Assembly: GCF_018141445.1 (NCBI RefSeq)
Contig: NZ_CP058649.1
Location: 1,507,001 to 1,571,000 of the forward strand
DNA length: 64,000 bases
Source of the DNA: Vallitalea pronyensis
GTDB lineage: Bacteria; Bacillota; Clostridia; Lachnospirales; Vallitaleaceae
Reading direction: 5' to 3'
Part shown: positions 45,045 to 55,289 of the stretch, piece after piece
Numbering within the stretch: the first letter of the stretch is position 1
How the letters are laid out: each line of letters starts with the position of its first letter
Position numbers and translations under genes: made by a program
Notes under the pieces: model-generated
Told to the model about the DNA's origin: nothing
The model's database searches: none
The model's input: the letters and a program-made list of their open reading frames with translations, nothing else

Positions 45045-45481
45045 TGGGGTACTTAGGCTATATTATATTAATCATTATGGGGTTTGGTGGAGGTGTCATT
45101 GTTTCTGGAGGTGTTTTTGCATTCATAGCCATTATTGGTATTGTACCTCGTCTCGCGCAAAAGACACAAACGCAAGACTGCATTTCCATTTATGAAGACG
45201 CTATTATGTTAGGCGGTGTTTTTGGAACCATTATTATGGTTTCGGGGCTTCGGGTTATGTTAGGTCATTTTTTTGCTGCTCTATATGGTTTTTTCGCAGG
45301 TATCTTTATTGGTTGTTTAGCAGTATCACTTGCTGAGATACTTGATGTTATACCCATTATTACAAGGCGTTTAAGCCTAAAAGTAGGTATGGCCTATTTT
45401 ATTGTTGCATTAGCTATTGGTAAGTTAACAGGGTCTTTATTATATTTTATCATTCCGGGGTTTTATTCCCTGAAAAAATAA
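45044..45481 (+). CDS. spoVAB: Stage V sporulation protein AB
   Basis: A 145-residue membrane protein with about four hydrophobic segments and the motif GGGVIVSGGVFAFIAIIGIVPRL spread over residues 10-32. Translationally coupled to spoVAA by the TAATG overlap. Component of the SpoVA membrane complex. Confidence 0.92.
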   Translation: MGYLGYIILIIMGFGGGVIVSGGVFAFIAIIGIVPRLAQKTQTQDCISIYEDAIMLGGVFGTIIMVSGLRVMLGHFFAALYGFFAGIFIGCLAVSLAEILDVIPIITRRLSLKVGMAYFIVALAIGKLTGSLLYFIIPGFYSLKK

Positions 45482-45511
45482 AAGGATATATTATGAGAGG
45501 AGATAGAGGAA

Positions 45512-45964
45512 ATGCCAAATATCAATGAACAAAAAAAAGCGTATCAAAAGTTAGTGGACCAAACATCACCCAAACCTAATTTATTTAAAAATTGTTTATG
45601 GGCTTTTGGTGTTGGGGGACTTATTTGCTGTATCGGTCAAGTCATCAATGATGTGTTGATGTATAATGCTGGCTTATCAAAAGATACAGCTGCTACTTTT
45701 ACCAGTATTATATTAGTTTTTCTAGGTGCTTTATTAACAGGTCTTGATCTCTATGACAGTATTGGTAAAAAGGCAGGAGCAGGTTCTGTTGTCCCTATCA
45801 CAGGTTTCGCCAATTCTGTGGTTTCACCCGCTATAGAGTACAAAAAAGAAGGGTATGTATTTGGTGTAGGGGCTAAGATTTTTACCATTGCAGGACCGGT
45901 TATATTATACGGTGTTCTATCGTCGGTTATTGTTGGTCTTATCTATTTTATGGTAGGGGTATAA
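45512..45964 (+). CDS. spoVAC: Stage V sporulation protein AC
   Basis: A 150-residue SpoVAC/SpoVAEB superfamily protein. Soluble N-terminus, then helices beginning FGVGGLICCIGQVINDVLM near residue 33, and the conserved GAGSVVPITGFANSVVSPAI near 87. Known SpoVAC acts as a mechanosensitive channel for dipicolinate. AGGAGATAGAGG upstream. Confidence 0.95.
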   Translation: MPNINEQKKAYQKLVDQTSPKPNLFKNCLWAFGVGGLICCIGQVINDVLMYNAGLSKDTAATFTSIILVFLGALLTGLDLYDSIGKKAGAGSVVPITGFANSVVSPAIEYKKEGYVFGVGAKIFTIAGPVILYGVLSSVIVGLIYFMVGV

Positions 45965-46108
45965 TGATGTATACAAATAGACATAATACGATGTTGAAAA
46001 AATAGATGGTTGATAAGTTATTATTTGGTAGTCTAACTTGAATTGACAGATAAACATGAATAGTTTGCGCATTATAACATAAGAACTTGGTAAGAAAGGA
46101 TGAAGTAT

Positions 46109-47140
46109 ATGGGTAGTCAACTGGGCGAACAAACCATTGGCTTTACAAAACCACCGATTATCGTTGGCTATGGAAATGTAGTTGGTCCAAAAGAAGGAGA
46201 AGGCTTATTAAAGCAATATTTTGATCAAATACTTGAAGACTCACTGTGGGGAGAGGAAACTTGGGAAAAAGCAGAAAGTAAAATCCTAAAAACAGCTATT
46301 CAGTTAGCCATTGATAATGCCAAAATAACAAAGCAAGATATACGTTATCTTTTTGCAGGTGATTTACTCAATCAGTTAACGGCGAGTACCTTTGCTATTC
46401 GGGATATGAACAGAGCTTTTTTTGGTCTTTATGGTGCATGCTCTACTATGGGCGAGTCTTTAATATTAGCGTCCATGGCAGTTGAGGCCGGTTATGCGAA
46501 TTATGCTTTAGCAGCTACATCCAGTCATTTCTGTGGCGCTGAGAAACAATTTCGTTTCCCATTAGAGTTAGGTAACCAGAGACCTTTAACAGCCACATGG
46601 ACCGTAACGGGTAGTGGAGCAGTTGTATTAGGTCAAACAGGCACAGGTCCTAGGGTTACCCATGTAACACCAGGTAAAATTATTGATTTAGGTATAAAAG
46701 ACGAAATGAACATGGGTGCTGCCATGGCACCCGCAGCAGCAGATACCATTATTACGCATTTTAAAGATACAGGTCGAACAGCAACGGATTATGACCTCAT
46801 TGCTACAGGGGATTTAGGTAGTGTTGGTAAGGTCTTAATACAAGATTTAGTCCAAAAAGAAGGTTATGATTTATCTAGGAACTATACAGATTGTGGTGTG
46901 GAAATATTTGACCATAAGAAACAAGATACCCATGCTGGTGGCAGTGGGTGTGGTTGTTCAGCCGTTACGTTAACAGGTTATATTCTAAAAGAAATGGCAA
47001 AGGGTACGTTTAATCGAATATTATTTGTACCAACAGGTGCTTTATTAAGCCCTATCAGTAATTTTCAAGGAGAAACCATACCTGGTATCGCCCATGCAGT
47101 TGCCATTGAAAACGGACAAGGGTTAGGAAAGAAGGGATAA
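46109..47140 (+). CDS. spoVAD: Stage V sporulation protein AD
   Basis: A 343-residue soluble protein with thiolase-like fold that binds dipicolinic acid at the outer face of the spore inner membrane. FGLYGACSTMGESLILAS near residue 110 contains the thiolase-position Cys; GATGDLGSVG-type motif (ATGDLGSVGK) near 232; HAGGSGCGCSA near 275. ATG 46109 is spaced from AAAGGA; ATG 46100 touches it. The gap to spoVAC is 144 bp. Confidence 0.95.
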   Translation: MGSQLGEQTIGFTKPPIIVGYGNVVGPKEGEGLLKQYFDQILEDSLWGEETWEKAESKILKTAIQLAIDNAKITKQDIRYLFAGDLLNQLTASTFAIRDMNRAFFGLYGACSTMGESLILASMAVEAGYANYALAATSSHFCGAEKQFRFPLELGNQRPLTATWTVTGSGAVVLGQTGTGPRVTHVTPGKIIDLGIKDEMNMGAAMAPAAADTIITHFKDTGRTATDYDLIATGDLGSVGKVLIQDLVQKEGYDLSRNYTDCGVEIFDHKKQDTHAGGSGCGCSAVTLTGYILKEMAKGTFNRILFVPTGALLSPISNFQGETIPGIAHAVAIENGQGLGKKG

Positions 47141-47141
47141 T

Positions 47142-47501
47142 ATGATGGATTATATAAAAGTCTTTGTGACGGGTGGTATTATCTGTGTCATTGGTCAGAT
47201 ACTCATGGATAAAACAAAACTTAAACCAGCAAGGATATTAGTCATCTACGTATCCGTAGGTACTTTCCTTACAGGTCTTGGTTTGTATGAATATATAGTG
47301 GATTGGGGTGGAGCAGGAGCAACGGTACCCCTTATTGGATTTGGTTATGCTCTAGGTGTTGGTGTCATGGAAGAAGTGAAAACGGCAGGTTTTCTAGGTG
47401 TTTTTACCGGTGGGTTAACAGCAACGGCAGGAGGTATTACTGCCGCATTAATATTCGGATATCTGGCTGCTATTTTATTTAATCCAAAAGATACAAAGTA
47501 A
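47142..47501 (+). CDS. spoVAE: Stage V sporulation protein AE (SpoVAEB type)
   Basis: 119 residues, four hydrophobic segments, related in sequence to SpoVAC (GAGATVPLIGFGYALGVGVM near residue 52). Completes the spoVA set. ATG 47142 or 47145. Confidence 0.94.
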   Translation: MMDYIKVFVTGGIICVIGQILMDKTKLKPARILVIYVSVGTFLTGLGLYEYIVDWGGAGATVPLIGFGYALGVGVMEEVKTAGFLGVFTGGLTATAGGITAALIFGYLAAILFNPKDTK

Positions 47502-47509
47502 GAAACCTA

Positions 47510-47629
47510 GGGTTAAACCACACAAAAAGCAGTTTAATACACCTTGCTGCAAGATGTTGTTGCCAAAGTTATTAGGGTATATTATAGCTTGTAGCAAGTT
47601 TAGTTATCCTTACTGATAGTGGGTTAACC
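47510..47629. repeat. Structured intergenic repeat PAL-4, copy 2
   Basis: GGGTTAAACCAC pairs with GTGGGTTAACC, and CTTGCTGCAAG with CTTGTAGCAAG (G-U allowed). The apex GTTGCCAAAGTTATTAGGGT matches copy 1. It lies right after spoVAE, so both copies end sporulation operons. Confidence 0.78.
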
Positions 47630-47638
47630 ATCTAAATA

Positions 47639-47698
47639 AGGGCTATTCTATCAAGATACAGTTTCCTTAAGTTACTTGATAGAATAGCCCTATTTTTT
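47639..47698. terminator. Bidirectional terminator
   Basis: AGGGCTATTCTATCAAG pairs with CTTGATAGAATAGCCCT, 17 bp, followed by T6. Between convergent spoVAE and PBP genes. Confidence 0.93.
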
Positions 47699-47711
47699 GT
47701 CGTCTTAATGA

Positions 47712-50435
47712 CTATTCATTATATATAAATGGTGGTGGTGAATAATAATCATTATTCAGATAAGGTGGTATAACATTGTCATCCGGTTCTTTATCCTCAG
47801 ATGGGATAAAATAATGGTCTTCATTCTTTTCTAAAGCTTCCTCATAGAAGTCTGTTGGTAATTTAATGTCGGGTTTGGCTACTTGAGGACCATGGATATG
47901 ACAATACTCGCCTGTCATACTATAGGGAAGCTCATATCTGCGATCTTGTATTCTTGGTGGCTTACGTGGGTCCCAAGTAGATGGTACAAGAGGATCTGGT
48001 CGTTTGATATAGACTTTGGTGTATTTATCCGATGCAGGACAATATTTATTGGCAAAGAGTCCTGAAGCTGAACACATGGTGTGTTTTATATGGACATCAC
48101 ATGTTTCAGTGGGTACGGTGCCTTTTACAAAGTATTCTTGACGTATGGTAGAACCTCTGGGGTCACGATTACATAAACCCGTAACAGCTAACTTACCGGA
48201 TTCACTGCATATGGATGCACGTATAATACCAGCAGGTCGTTCAAATTCTTTACGGGGAAGTCCTTTATGGATTTCCTCCATGATTATACGCCATAGCAGT
48301 TTATGATAACTGCGATTGTACACTTGTCCTTTTGGTGTATCATAGCCCATCCATATACAAGCTGTATAATAAGGGGTATACCCTGAGAAGACTAGGTCTT
48401 TCTTTAGGGTTGAGGTACCCGTTTTACCGGCAATGGGCATGCTGACATTTTTAAATTTTGCAATGGTTGCAGTACCTTTTTTGATAACATCTGTCATGGC
48501 ATCTGTAAGCAAGAAGGCAGTTGTTTCTTTCATGACTTGCCTTGTTTCTGGTTGTGTATGTTCTATTAGGATAGACCCATCATGATCTAAGACTTTTGTG
48601 TAGAATATGGGTTTAATATACGTGCCGTTATTGGCTATGGCACCATAAGCGGCTGTCAATTCTAAGAGATTAACACCTTTGGTTACACCTCCTAGAGCTA
48701 ATGAAGGTGTTTTGTCCGTGTAGATTTTTCCATTTATGACTTCGCGTTCAACTAAGGTGGTAAACCCTAATTTTTTTAGATAATCAAAGCTTGTATCCAC
48801 ACCAACATCCAATAAGGTTTTAACAGCATGTATATTCATGGACCATGTAATACCATCTCTTACGGTGGATAACCCTTTATAATTATATTTATATTTACTG
48901 CTGTCATACCAGTTATGCACTGTCCAAGGCTCACTATTAGGGGAGGGTGCATAAGAAAAGGGTACATCATCTTGGATAGTTGCTAATGTATAGCGGCCTG
49001 TATCAAGAGCAGGCAGATAAGCTGCTAATATTTTAAAAGTAGAACCAGGATGCCTTGCGGTTTGGGTTGCTCGGTTTAGAAGCTGATTGCCCCATTTTTC
49101 CCCACGACCTCCCGCAATGGCTTTTACATGGCCCGTATGATGATCCAGTATAACCATGGCTGCTTGGGGTTGGGGAACAAGAATCTTAGATTCTTCAAGT
49201 ATCTCGTCACCTTCTTCAACCCACGTTTTCTTCAGTTCTTCAACATAAGCATCTGCTTGTTGATTAGTATCAAACTCTTTTTCTTTATAATAATGTTTGG
49301 TTCCGATATCTTTTTTATTCACAGATAAGCTATACATCACTTTCACAGAATAATCCTCGTGAGCTGGCGGGTAATTACTTTCATCTAGGAAGGCTTGATC
49401 CACGATTTCTTGCATATGCACATCTTGTGTAATATAGATGCTTAATCCGCCTCGGTACAAGAGGTCATAGGCCTCTTCTGAGGTATAACCGTGTTGTTCT
49501 ACCAAATCATTTTTTACACCAACGATGACTTCATCGACAAAATAGGAGTATTTAGATTGGCTGGTATGGTTATCCGATACCGCTTGAATATTGGCATAGA
49601 CATCTTCTGCGTATGCAGCATCATACGCTTCTTTCGTAATGAGCCCTTGTTCTAACATCTTTGATAAAACAAGTACCTGTCTTTCTCTATTATGTTCAGG
49701 GTTGGAAATAGGATCATACCTTACAGGGTATTGGGTAATACTCGCTAATACAGCGGATTCTGCTAAGGTCAACTCCGATACATCTTTATTGAAATAACGA
49801 TGAGTTGCAGCTTGTACACCGTTAGTGCCCCGCCCTAATGCTACCGTGTTGAGATAAGATTCTAAGATGGTGTCTTTGTCCACATGTTGTTCCAGTTTTA
49901 TTGCTAGATATTGTTCTTGAATCTTACGCTTAAAATTTTGGTCATTGTTAAGTACATTGTTCTTAATAACTTGTTGGGTGATGGTGCTGGCACCTTCCCC
50001 CGTTAAGTCTTTGTTTTTTATGTTGCTAATAATGGCTCGAAAAATACCTTTCATATCAATGCCGCCATGTTCGTAAAAGCGCTCATCTTCAATGGCAACA
50101 AAAGCATTTTGGAGGTGGAGGGGCATCGTATCAATTGGTGCATAGATACGATTGGCATCTGCTCCATGCAGTTTAGCTATTTCATCACCACGTTGGTTAT
50201 AAACAAAGGTTGTATAGCCTTCTGGTAAAAAATCTTTTTCATAGTCAATCGTAGGAGCAGAATCAATAATAGCCATGGTAAGCCCAATACCCGCACACAC
50301 CATAAGCCCAAGGGTGAAAAGAAGGGTTAGGATAACAATACGTATAAACGATGTACTGATTGACTTTTTTACTTTAGTGGATTTTGAATCCAAATTCTTT
50401 TCTTTTTTGTGATTAGAATCATGACCATAGTTCAT
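47712..50435 (-). CDS. Class A penicillin-binding protein (PBP1a-like), paralogue 1
   Basis: 907 residues: an N-terminal cytoplasmic basic segment and membrane helix (about 28-55), a GT51 transglycosylase with FVAIEDERFYEHGGIDMKG near 118 and EGASTITQQVIKN near 147, then a transpeptidase with SxxK in GSTFKILAAYL near 455, SMN in WSMNIHAVKTL near 535 and KTGTS near 680. A C-terminal Cys-rich tail (CSESGKLAVTGLCNRDP, CSASGLFANKYCP, YCHIHGP) follows. It builds peptidoglycan. The start at 50435 has AAGGAGC upstream; the frame opens eight codons earlier. Close paralogue of 51467-54133. Confidence 0.95.
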   Translation of the reverse strand: MNYGHDSNHKKEKNLDSKSTKVKKSISTSFIRIVILTLLFTLGLMVCAGIGLTMAIIDSAPTIDYEKDFLPEGYTTFVYNQRGDEIAKLHGADANRIYAPIDTMPLHLQNAFVAIEDERFYEHGGIDMKGIFRAIISNIKNKDLTGEGASTITQQVIKNNVLNNDQNFKRKIQEQYLAIKLEQHVDKDTILESYLNTVALGRGTNGVQAATHRYFNKDVSELTLAESAVLASITQYPVRYDPISNPEHNRERQVLVLSKMLEQGLITKEAYDAAYAEDVYANIQAVSDNHTSQSKYSYFVDEVIVGVKNDLVEQHGYTSEEAYDLLYRGGLSIYITQDVHMQEIVDQAFLDESNYPPAHEDYSVKVMYSLSVNKKDIGTKHYYKEKEFDTNQQADAYVEELKKTWVEEGDEILEESKILVPQPQAAMVILDHHTGHVKAIAGGRGEKWGNQLLNRATQTARHPGSTFKILAAYLPALDTGRYTLATIQDDVPFSYAPSPNSEPWTVHNWYDSSKYKYNYKGLSTVRDGITWSMNIHAVKTLLDVGVDTSFDYLKKLGFTTLVEREVINGKIYTDKTPSLALGGVTKGVNLLELTAAYGAIANNGTYIKPIFYTKVLDHDGSILIEHTQPETRQVMKETTAFLLTDAMTDVIKKGTATIAKFKNVSMPIAGKTGTSTLKKDLVFSGYTPYYTACIWMGYDTPKGQVYNRSYHKLLWRIIMEEIHKGLPRKEFERPAGIIRASICSESGKLAVTGLCNRDPRGSTIRQEYFVKGTVPTETCDVHIKHTMCSASGLFANKYCPASDKYTKVYIKRPDPLVPSTWDPRKPPRIQDRRYELPYSMTGEYCHIHGPQVAKPDIKLPTDFYEEALEKNEDHYFIPSEDKEPDDNVIPPYLNNDYYSPPPFIYNE

Positions 50436-50731
50436 AAACGGGCGCTCCTTCAACAACATAAGATGATTTTTCCTGTATAGTAAAAGGATGGCATTTTTTA
50501 GATTGTATTATTCAAGAATTCATCCGTTGTCTGGGATTCATTCTTTGACCAGATTTTTTTCATTTAGGACTTTTCTTTCCTGTATTTTTCAGTATACTAG
50601 AAAGAGGTGAGTACGAAATTTATGCATGAATCATTAATAAGATGATGTTACACAGGTGACGTCATAAGAATAAGTCAGCATATACAAAATGAATGTGTCT
50701 TAATGAATGAATGAGATGGAGAGTGATTGAC
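50436..50731. other. Divergent intergenic region
   Basis: About 300 bp between the minus-strand PBP and the plus-strand HD gene. TCAGTATACTAGAAAGAGGT near 50590 may hold a -10 (TATACT). No ORF, no palindrome family member. Confidence 0.4.
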
Positions 50732-51217
50732 ATGACAGGGCGAATTAACTTAATATTACAGAATCCTACATATAAGCAATGTTATGATAAGATTGCAGCA
50801 TGGGAAAAAGACAGGAGCCATTGTAAACATGATTTGACCCATTTTCTAGATGTGGCAAGGATTACTTATATTTTGACACTTGAAGAGGATGTAGCCATTA
50901 ACAAAGAATATATCTATGCAGCAGCATTACTACATGATATTGGCAGGCACATGGAATATGAAGAAGAGGTACCTCATGATAAAGCGGGTGGAGCCATATG
51001 TGTACCTATTCTACAGGCGTGTCAATTTAACGAAGAAGAGATAGCATGTATCCAAGAAGCCATTTTATCCCATTGTAACCCTTCAGTTAAGGAACATAAA
51101 AATTTAGCAGGCTATTTGTATCGAGGAGATAAGATGTCCAGAACTTGCTATAGTTGTCATAAGGTGGAGCAATGTGAGTGGGAAAACAAGAAGAAAAATT
51201 TGCAGATAAGACGGTAG
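50732..51217 (+). CDS. HD-domain phosphohydrolase
   Basis: 161 residues. HD motifs: H in HDLTHFLDVARITY near 30, HD in AALLHDIGRHMEYEEE near 64, and HDKAG near 80. The C-terminal tail is Cys-rich (CYSCHKVEQCEW near 142), suggesting a metal site or redox switch beyond the HD core. Substrate unknown; HD proteins hydrolyse nucleotides or signal molecules. ATG 50732 is preferred to ATG 50711. It lies between the two PBP paralogues, in opposite direction. Confidence 0.8.
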   Translation: MTGRINLILQNPTYKQCYDKIAAWEKDRSHCKHDLTHFLDVARITYILTLEEDVAINKEYIYAAALLHDIGRHMEYEEEVPHDKAGGAICVPILQACQFNEEEIACIQEAILSHCNPSVKEHKNLAGYLYRGDKMSRTCYSCHKVEQCEWENKKKNLQIRR

Positions 51218-51313
51218 AGGGATTTTATAGTTGGAAAACAGGGTATCATACACAATCAATCTTTAAAAAACGAACATATGATTTTACTTGGTGATTTAAA
51301 AAATATGGATACG

Positions 51314-51346
51314 AAAAGGGAGCAAAACTAATTTTGCTCCCTTTTG
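51314..51346. terminator. Bidirectional terminator
   Basis: AAAAGGGAGCAAAA pairs with TTTTGCTCCCTTTT around CTAA. It serves both the HD gene and the convergent PBP gene. Confidence 0.93.
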
Positions 51347-51466
51347 CTAGGTTGTTATGGCTAACAACCACTTATATTGTATTAAGTTTTAAAACAACTC
51401 AATGAAATTTTGAAGATAGACCATTTCATTATCTTTTTGGTATAATTACTCACCGTGTGTAATCAT

Positions 51467-54133
51467 TTAATCATCTTCTTCATCGTCATCATTTTCAGGT
51501 TCATTGACACTTACTGGATCATTTGGCTCTAAAGGATTAAAGGGTTGTGGATCTGTATTGTCTGGCGGGGTATTACCTTCATTACCATCATCAATTAAAT
51601 CTTGAGGAAGAGGATTAATAGGTGGTTCAATAACAGGTCCATGAATATGACAGATTTCACCAATCATGGTTGGCTTCATTTCATAGCCAAGGTCTGCAAT
51701 GTCAGGAGGGTTATTAGGATCCCAGATGACAACAGCTGGGTCACGCTGTATGAATACTTGATCAACTTTATCTTCTTCCGGACAATACTCAGAAGCAGGT
51801 AAGCCAGATACTTTACACATGGTTACTTTATAATGAGTTGTACATTCCTCTTTAGGCACAGTCCCTTTTGCAAAGTATTCTGTACGAACAGTACCCTTTC
51901 TTGGGTCTAAATCACATAACCCTTCAACGGCTTTCAGACCAGATTCTGTACAAATCGTTTCAGTTACAATGCCTGAAGGTCTAGTAAACTCTTTTCTCGG
52001 TAAATCCTTGTGAACACGTTCCATGACGTAACGCCACATTGTTTTATGATAGCCTGCATAGGAATCTAATGTTTTAGCATAATCGAAACCTTGCCATACG
52101 ACAGCCGTATAGTAAGGGGTATAGCCTGCAAAGAGGATATCCTTATCATCAGATGTGGTGCCTGTTTTGCCTGCAATGGGTTGGGTTTTAAAATTCACTT
52201 TTCTACCTGTACCCCTTACAACAGCATCCACTAAAGCATCTGTTAGAAGAAACGCCGTTGTTTCTTTCATGACTTGTCGTCTAGCAGGCTGTTTTTCTAA
52301 AATAATCTTATTATCATGATTTAAAACTTTGGTATAGAATGTTGGCTCGATGTATTCACCATTGTTAGCAATTGCCGCATAAGCAGCTGTTAATTCAAGC
52401 ACAGTTACACCATGTGTAATACCACCTAGAGCCAAAGGTAAAACTTTATCTGAATAAATCTGACCATTATTTTCTTCACGGTCAGCAAGTGTTGTAAAAC
52501 CAAGTTTTATTAAGTAGTCATAGCCTGTTTGTGGTCCTATGTCATGTAAGGTTTTAACGGTAATAATGTTCATGGAATGGACAATACCTTCACGAACCGT
52601 TGATAAACCTTTGAATTGCTTATAATAGTTCTTGGGCCAGATTTTATTCTGTCCGGGGAATTTAGTGGGTACATCATCCAGTACGGTTGCAAGGGTATAG
52701 CCTGCTGTATCAATAGCAGGAAGATAAGCTGCAAGTACTTTGAAGGTTGAACCAGGCTGTCTAGGTGAATCAGTAGCTCGATTAAGGATTAAGTTCCCTT
52801 CCTTTTTGCCTCGCCCACCGACCATGGCTTTCACTTCACCGGAATATTGGTCCATGATGACCATAGCGGATTGTGGCTGAGGAATTAATGTCTTATTTTC
52901 TCCTACCACTTCATCATTAGGACCGATCATATCTTTTTTATACTGCTCTATAAAAGCGTCAAGCTCTTGATCAGTTTCAAATTCTTTTTCTTTGTAGTAA
53001 TGTTTGGTACCTTCTGCTTTTTTTACAGAAAGAGAATAATGCAAACGAATACCATAATCTTCATTTTTTTTAGGGAAATTATCCTCATTGGTATAAGCTT
53101 CATCAAGTATTTTCTGCATTTCAAGGTCTTGATTAATATAGATACTGAGTCCACCACGATATATTTGGTTCTCTGCTTGCGCTTCTGTAATACCCTTTTG
53201 AATCATAAGGTCTTCTTTGACTCTTTTATAGACCTCATCCACATAATAGGACTGAGTAGAACTAGAAGGCATGTTATTTTTTACAATTTGTATGTTATTA
53301 TACACATCTTCTTTCGTGGCAGCATCATATTCTGCTTGTGTGATGTTTTCATAATCCAATAACTTTTGAAGAATAATGGATTGACGTACTTTGTTATTTT
53401 CTGGGTTAATCACAGGGTCATAATAAGTAGGTCGCTGGGTAATGGCTGCAAGTACAGCTGATTCTGCAATGGTGAGTTCACTAACGTCCTTATTGAAGTA
53501 CTTATTGGCTGCAGATTGTACACCATTGGTACCTCGGCCTAATGCTACGGTATTTAAGTAATTTTCCAGTATCTGTTCTTTAGAGGATTTCTTTTCTATT
53601 TCCATAGCCAAATACTGTTCTTGTATCTTACGTTCAAAAGTTTCTGCGTTGGTTAATACATTATTTTTAATAAGCTGCTGAGTAATCGTACTCGCACCTT
53701 CGCTCAAACGTTTTTCTTTTAAATTGGTGAAAATGGCTCTAAAGATACCTTTTAAATCAATACCGTTATGTTGCCAGAAGCGTTCATCTTCAATAACAAT
53801 AAATGAATCTTGAAGATATTTAGGTATTTCATCAAGCTCTTTAGGTATACGGTTTGCGTCTGTTCCATATAATTTGGCAATTTCATTACCATTTTGATCA
53901 TAAACAAAAGATGCATAACCTTCTGGAACAATGTCATCCACACTGATTGCTGGGGCTGCGTCAATGATGGACTTCACAAAACCTATGCCTGCACAAACAC
54001 CGACGATGATAAAGAGTAAAAATGCAAAAGCCAAAATTTTTACAAATGATGTACTGACGGTTTTGGATGCCTTGTTCTTTTTAGAATCAAGGGACTTCTG
54101 CTTTTTTTTGTTTGATTCCTTACTAAAATTCAT
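51467..54133 (-). CDS. Class A penicillin-binding protein (PBP1a-like), paralogue 2
   Basis: 888 residues with the same order of parts as its neighbour: basic cytoplasmic start, membrane helix (about 30-55), GT51 motifs VIEDERFWQHNGIDLKG near 115 and EGASTITQQLIKN near 145, transpeptidase GSTFKVLAAYL near 445, SMNIITVKTL near 523, KTGTTSDDKD near 665. A Cys-rich region (CTESGLKAVEGLCDLDP, CHIHGP) precedes an acidic, Pro-rich disordered tail ending in a run of Glu/Asp. ATG follows AAAGGAGG. Likely arose by duplication, with the HD gene inserted between. Confidence 0.95.
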   Translation of the reverse strand: MNFSKESNKKKQKSLDSKKNKASKTVSTSFVKILAFAFLLFIIVGVCAGIGFVKSIIDAAPAISVDDIVPEGYASFVYDQNGNEIAKLYGTDANRIPKELDEIPKYLQDSFIVIEDERFWQHNGIDLKGIFRAIFTNLKEKRLSEGASTITQQLIKNNVLTNAETFERKIQEQYLAMEIEKKSSKEQILENYLNTVALGRGTNGVQSAANKYFNKDVSELTIAESAVLAAITQRPTYYDPVINPENNKVRQSIILQKLLDYENITQAEYDAATKEDVYNNIQIVKNNMPSSSTQSYYVDEVYKRVKEDLMIQKGITEAQAENQIYRGGLSIYINQDLEMQKILDEAYTNEDNFPKKNEDYGIRLHYSLSVKKAEGTKHYYKEKEFETDQELDAFIEQYKKDMIGPNDEVVGENKTLIPQPQSAMVIMDQYSGEVKAMVGGRGKKEGNLILNRATDSPRQPGSTFKVLAAYLPAIDTAGYTLATVLDDVPTKFPGQNKIWPKNYYKQFKGLSTVREGIVHSMNIITVKTLHDIGPQTGYDYLIKLGFTTLADREENNGQIYSDKVLPLALGGITHGVTVLELTAAYAAIANNGEYIEPTFYTKVLNHDNKIILEKQPARRQVMKETTAFLLTDALVDAVVRGTGRKVNFKTQPIAGKTGTTSDDKDILFAGYTPYYTAVVWQGFDYAKTLDSYAGYHKTMWRYVMERVHKDLPRKEFTRPSGIVTETICTESGLKAVEGLCDLDPRKGTVRTEYFAKGTVPKEECTTHYKVTMCKVSGLPASEYCPEEDKVDQVFIQRDPAVVIWDPNNPPDIADLGYEMKPTMIGEICHIHGPVIEPPINPLPQDLIDDGNEGNTPPDNTDPQPFNPLEPNDPVSVNEPENDDDEEDD

Positions 54134-54520
54134 AATTTGCCTCCTTTGTACAGAAGCTATTATATCAAATGTAAGGCTATATAGAAAGGGATTCAGGCAA
54201 TTTGGTATAAATTTAATAATTATTTAATGTTATTCATATATTAGCAATACCGCCGTAACCCGCCGTTTATAAGGGGGTTGAAACAATTAGAGCAACTTGG
54301 ATACCAGGTGGTATACGATAATGTGACAGAAGTTTTAATGATACGTTAAGAAATGGCCGTAAAACCTGAAAAATAGCCGTTTTGAAGGCTTTATCATATG
54401 AAATATAATTGAATGAACATCATGTAGACAGACACATAATCCGTATGGCTATCATATACTTAGTATAAGAAATTTTGAAATGACTGTGATAACAGCCTTT
54501 CAATGACATAGGAGTAGTAT
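54134..54520. other. Divergent intergenic region with a short palindrome
   Basis: About 390 bp. ATACCAGGTGGTAT at 54302-54315 is an operator-like inverted repeat. GGCCGT and AGCCGTTTTGAAGGC occur further right. ATACTTAGTAT near 54457 precedes yunB and may overlap its promoter. No ORF with a ribosome binding site. Confidence 0.45.
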
Positions 54521-55231
54521 ATGAGAAGAAATATAAAAGGGGTAAAGCCCCGTTGTCGAAGTCGAAAGAGGCGTATCCTAGCCTATGTATTCCTTTTTCT
54601 TTCACTAAGTTGTTTTCTATTTGTGTTAACGTATAAATATCTAGATGATAAAATATTACCTATTGTCGTGGCCATGTCACAGATGAAGATTCAGACCATA
54701 GCAACCCAATCCATTAACGATGCTGTTCAAAAAACTTTGGAAGAAAAGAACATCGACACAGATGAATTGGTAAAGTACTTTTACAATGAAAAAGGCGAGA
54801 TTATATCAAGTGGTATTGATACCATTCGGATTAACCAAATCTGTGCAGAAGTCATACATAAAATATCTGAAGAAGTGGATCGTTATTCAGATGAAAGTAT
54901 ACCAATACCTTCGGGTAATCTAATAGGTGCAAGTATTTTTGCGAATACAGGACCATACATAAAAGTACAGATTATGCCTTATGGCACAGCTACCATTAAT
55001 TATGACCGTGAATTTCGTTCCACAGGTATTAACCAGTTAAATCACCGTGTTTGGTTGAATATTGAAACAACCATGCAAGTGGTGGTTCCATTAGCTTCAG
55101 AAAAAGTGACCGTTACCCAACAGGTAACATTAGTTGATCAAGTCATTAATGGTGTTGTACCACCAAACTATGTGAATGTACCGGGAAGTAATCTCTTGGA
55201 TGTTGCTCCAGGAGAGTTCAATAAATATTAG
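54521..55231 (+). CDS. yunB: Sporulation protein YunB
   Basis: 236 residues. A very basic N-terminus and a membrane helix (about 21-42) are followed by an extracytoplasmic domain with INDAVQKTLEEKNID near 68 and GNLIGASIFANTGPYIKVQI near 133, which match what I recall of YunB. In Bacillus it is a sigma-E gene needed for normal sporulation, with unknown biochemistry. ATG after ATAGGAG. Confidence 0.88.
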   Translation: MRRNIKGVKPRCRSRKRRILAYVFLFLSLSCFLFVLTYKYLDDKILPIVVAMSQMKIQTIATQSINDAVQKTLEEKNIDTDELVKYFYNEKGEIISSGIDTIRINQICAEVIHKISEEVDRYSDESIPIPSGNLIGASIFANTGPYIKVQIMPYGTATINYDREFRSTGINQLNHRVWLNIETTMQVVVPLASEKVTVTQQVTLVDQVINGVVPPNYVNVPGSNLLDVAPGEFNKY

Positions 55232-55289
55232 TAAGCGTTTATGATATAAAAAGATGTGATTAGGTTTTTATCAATATAAGGTGTTAAAT

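Noticed and set aside
52967..53362. 131-codon frame opposite the second PBP
   Set aside because: Low-complexity hydrophobic shadow of the PBP coding strand.
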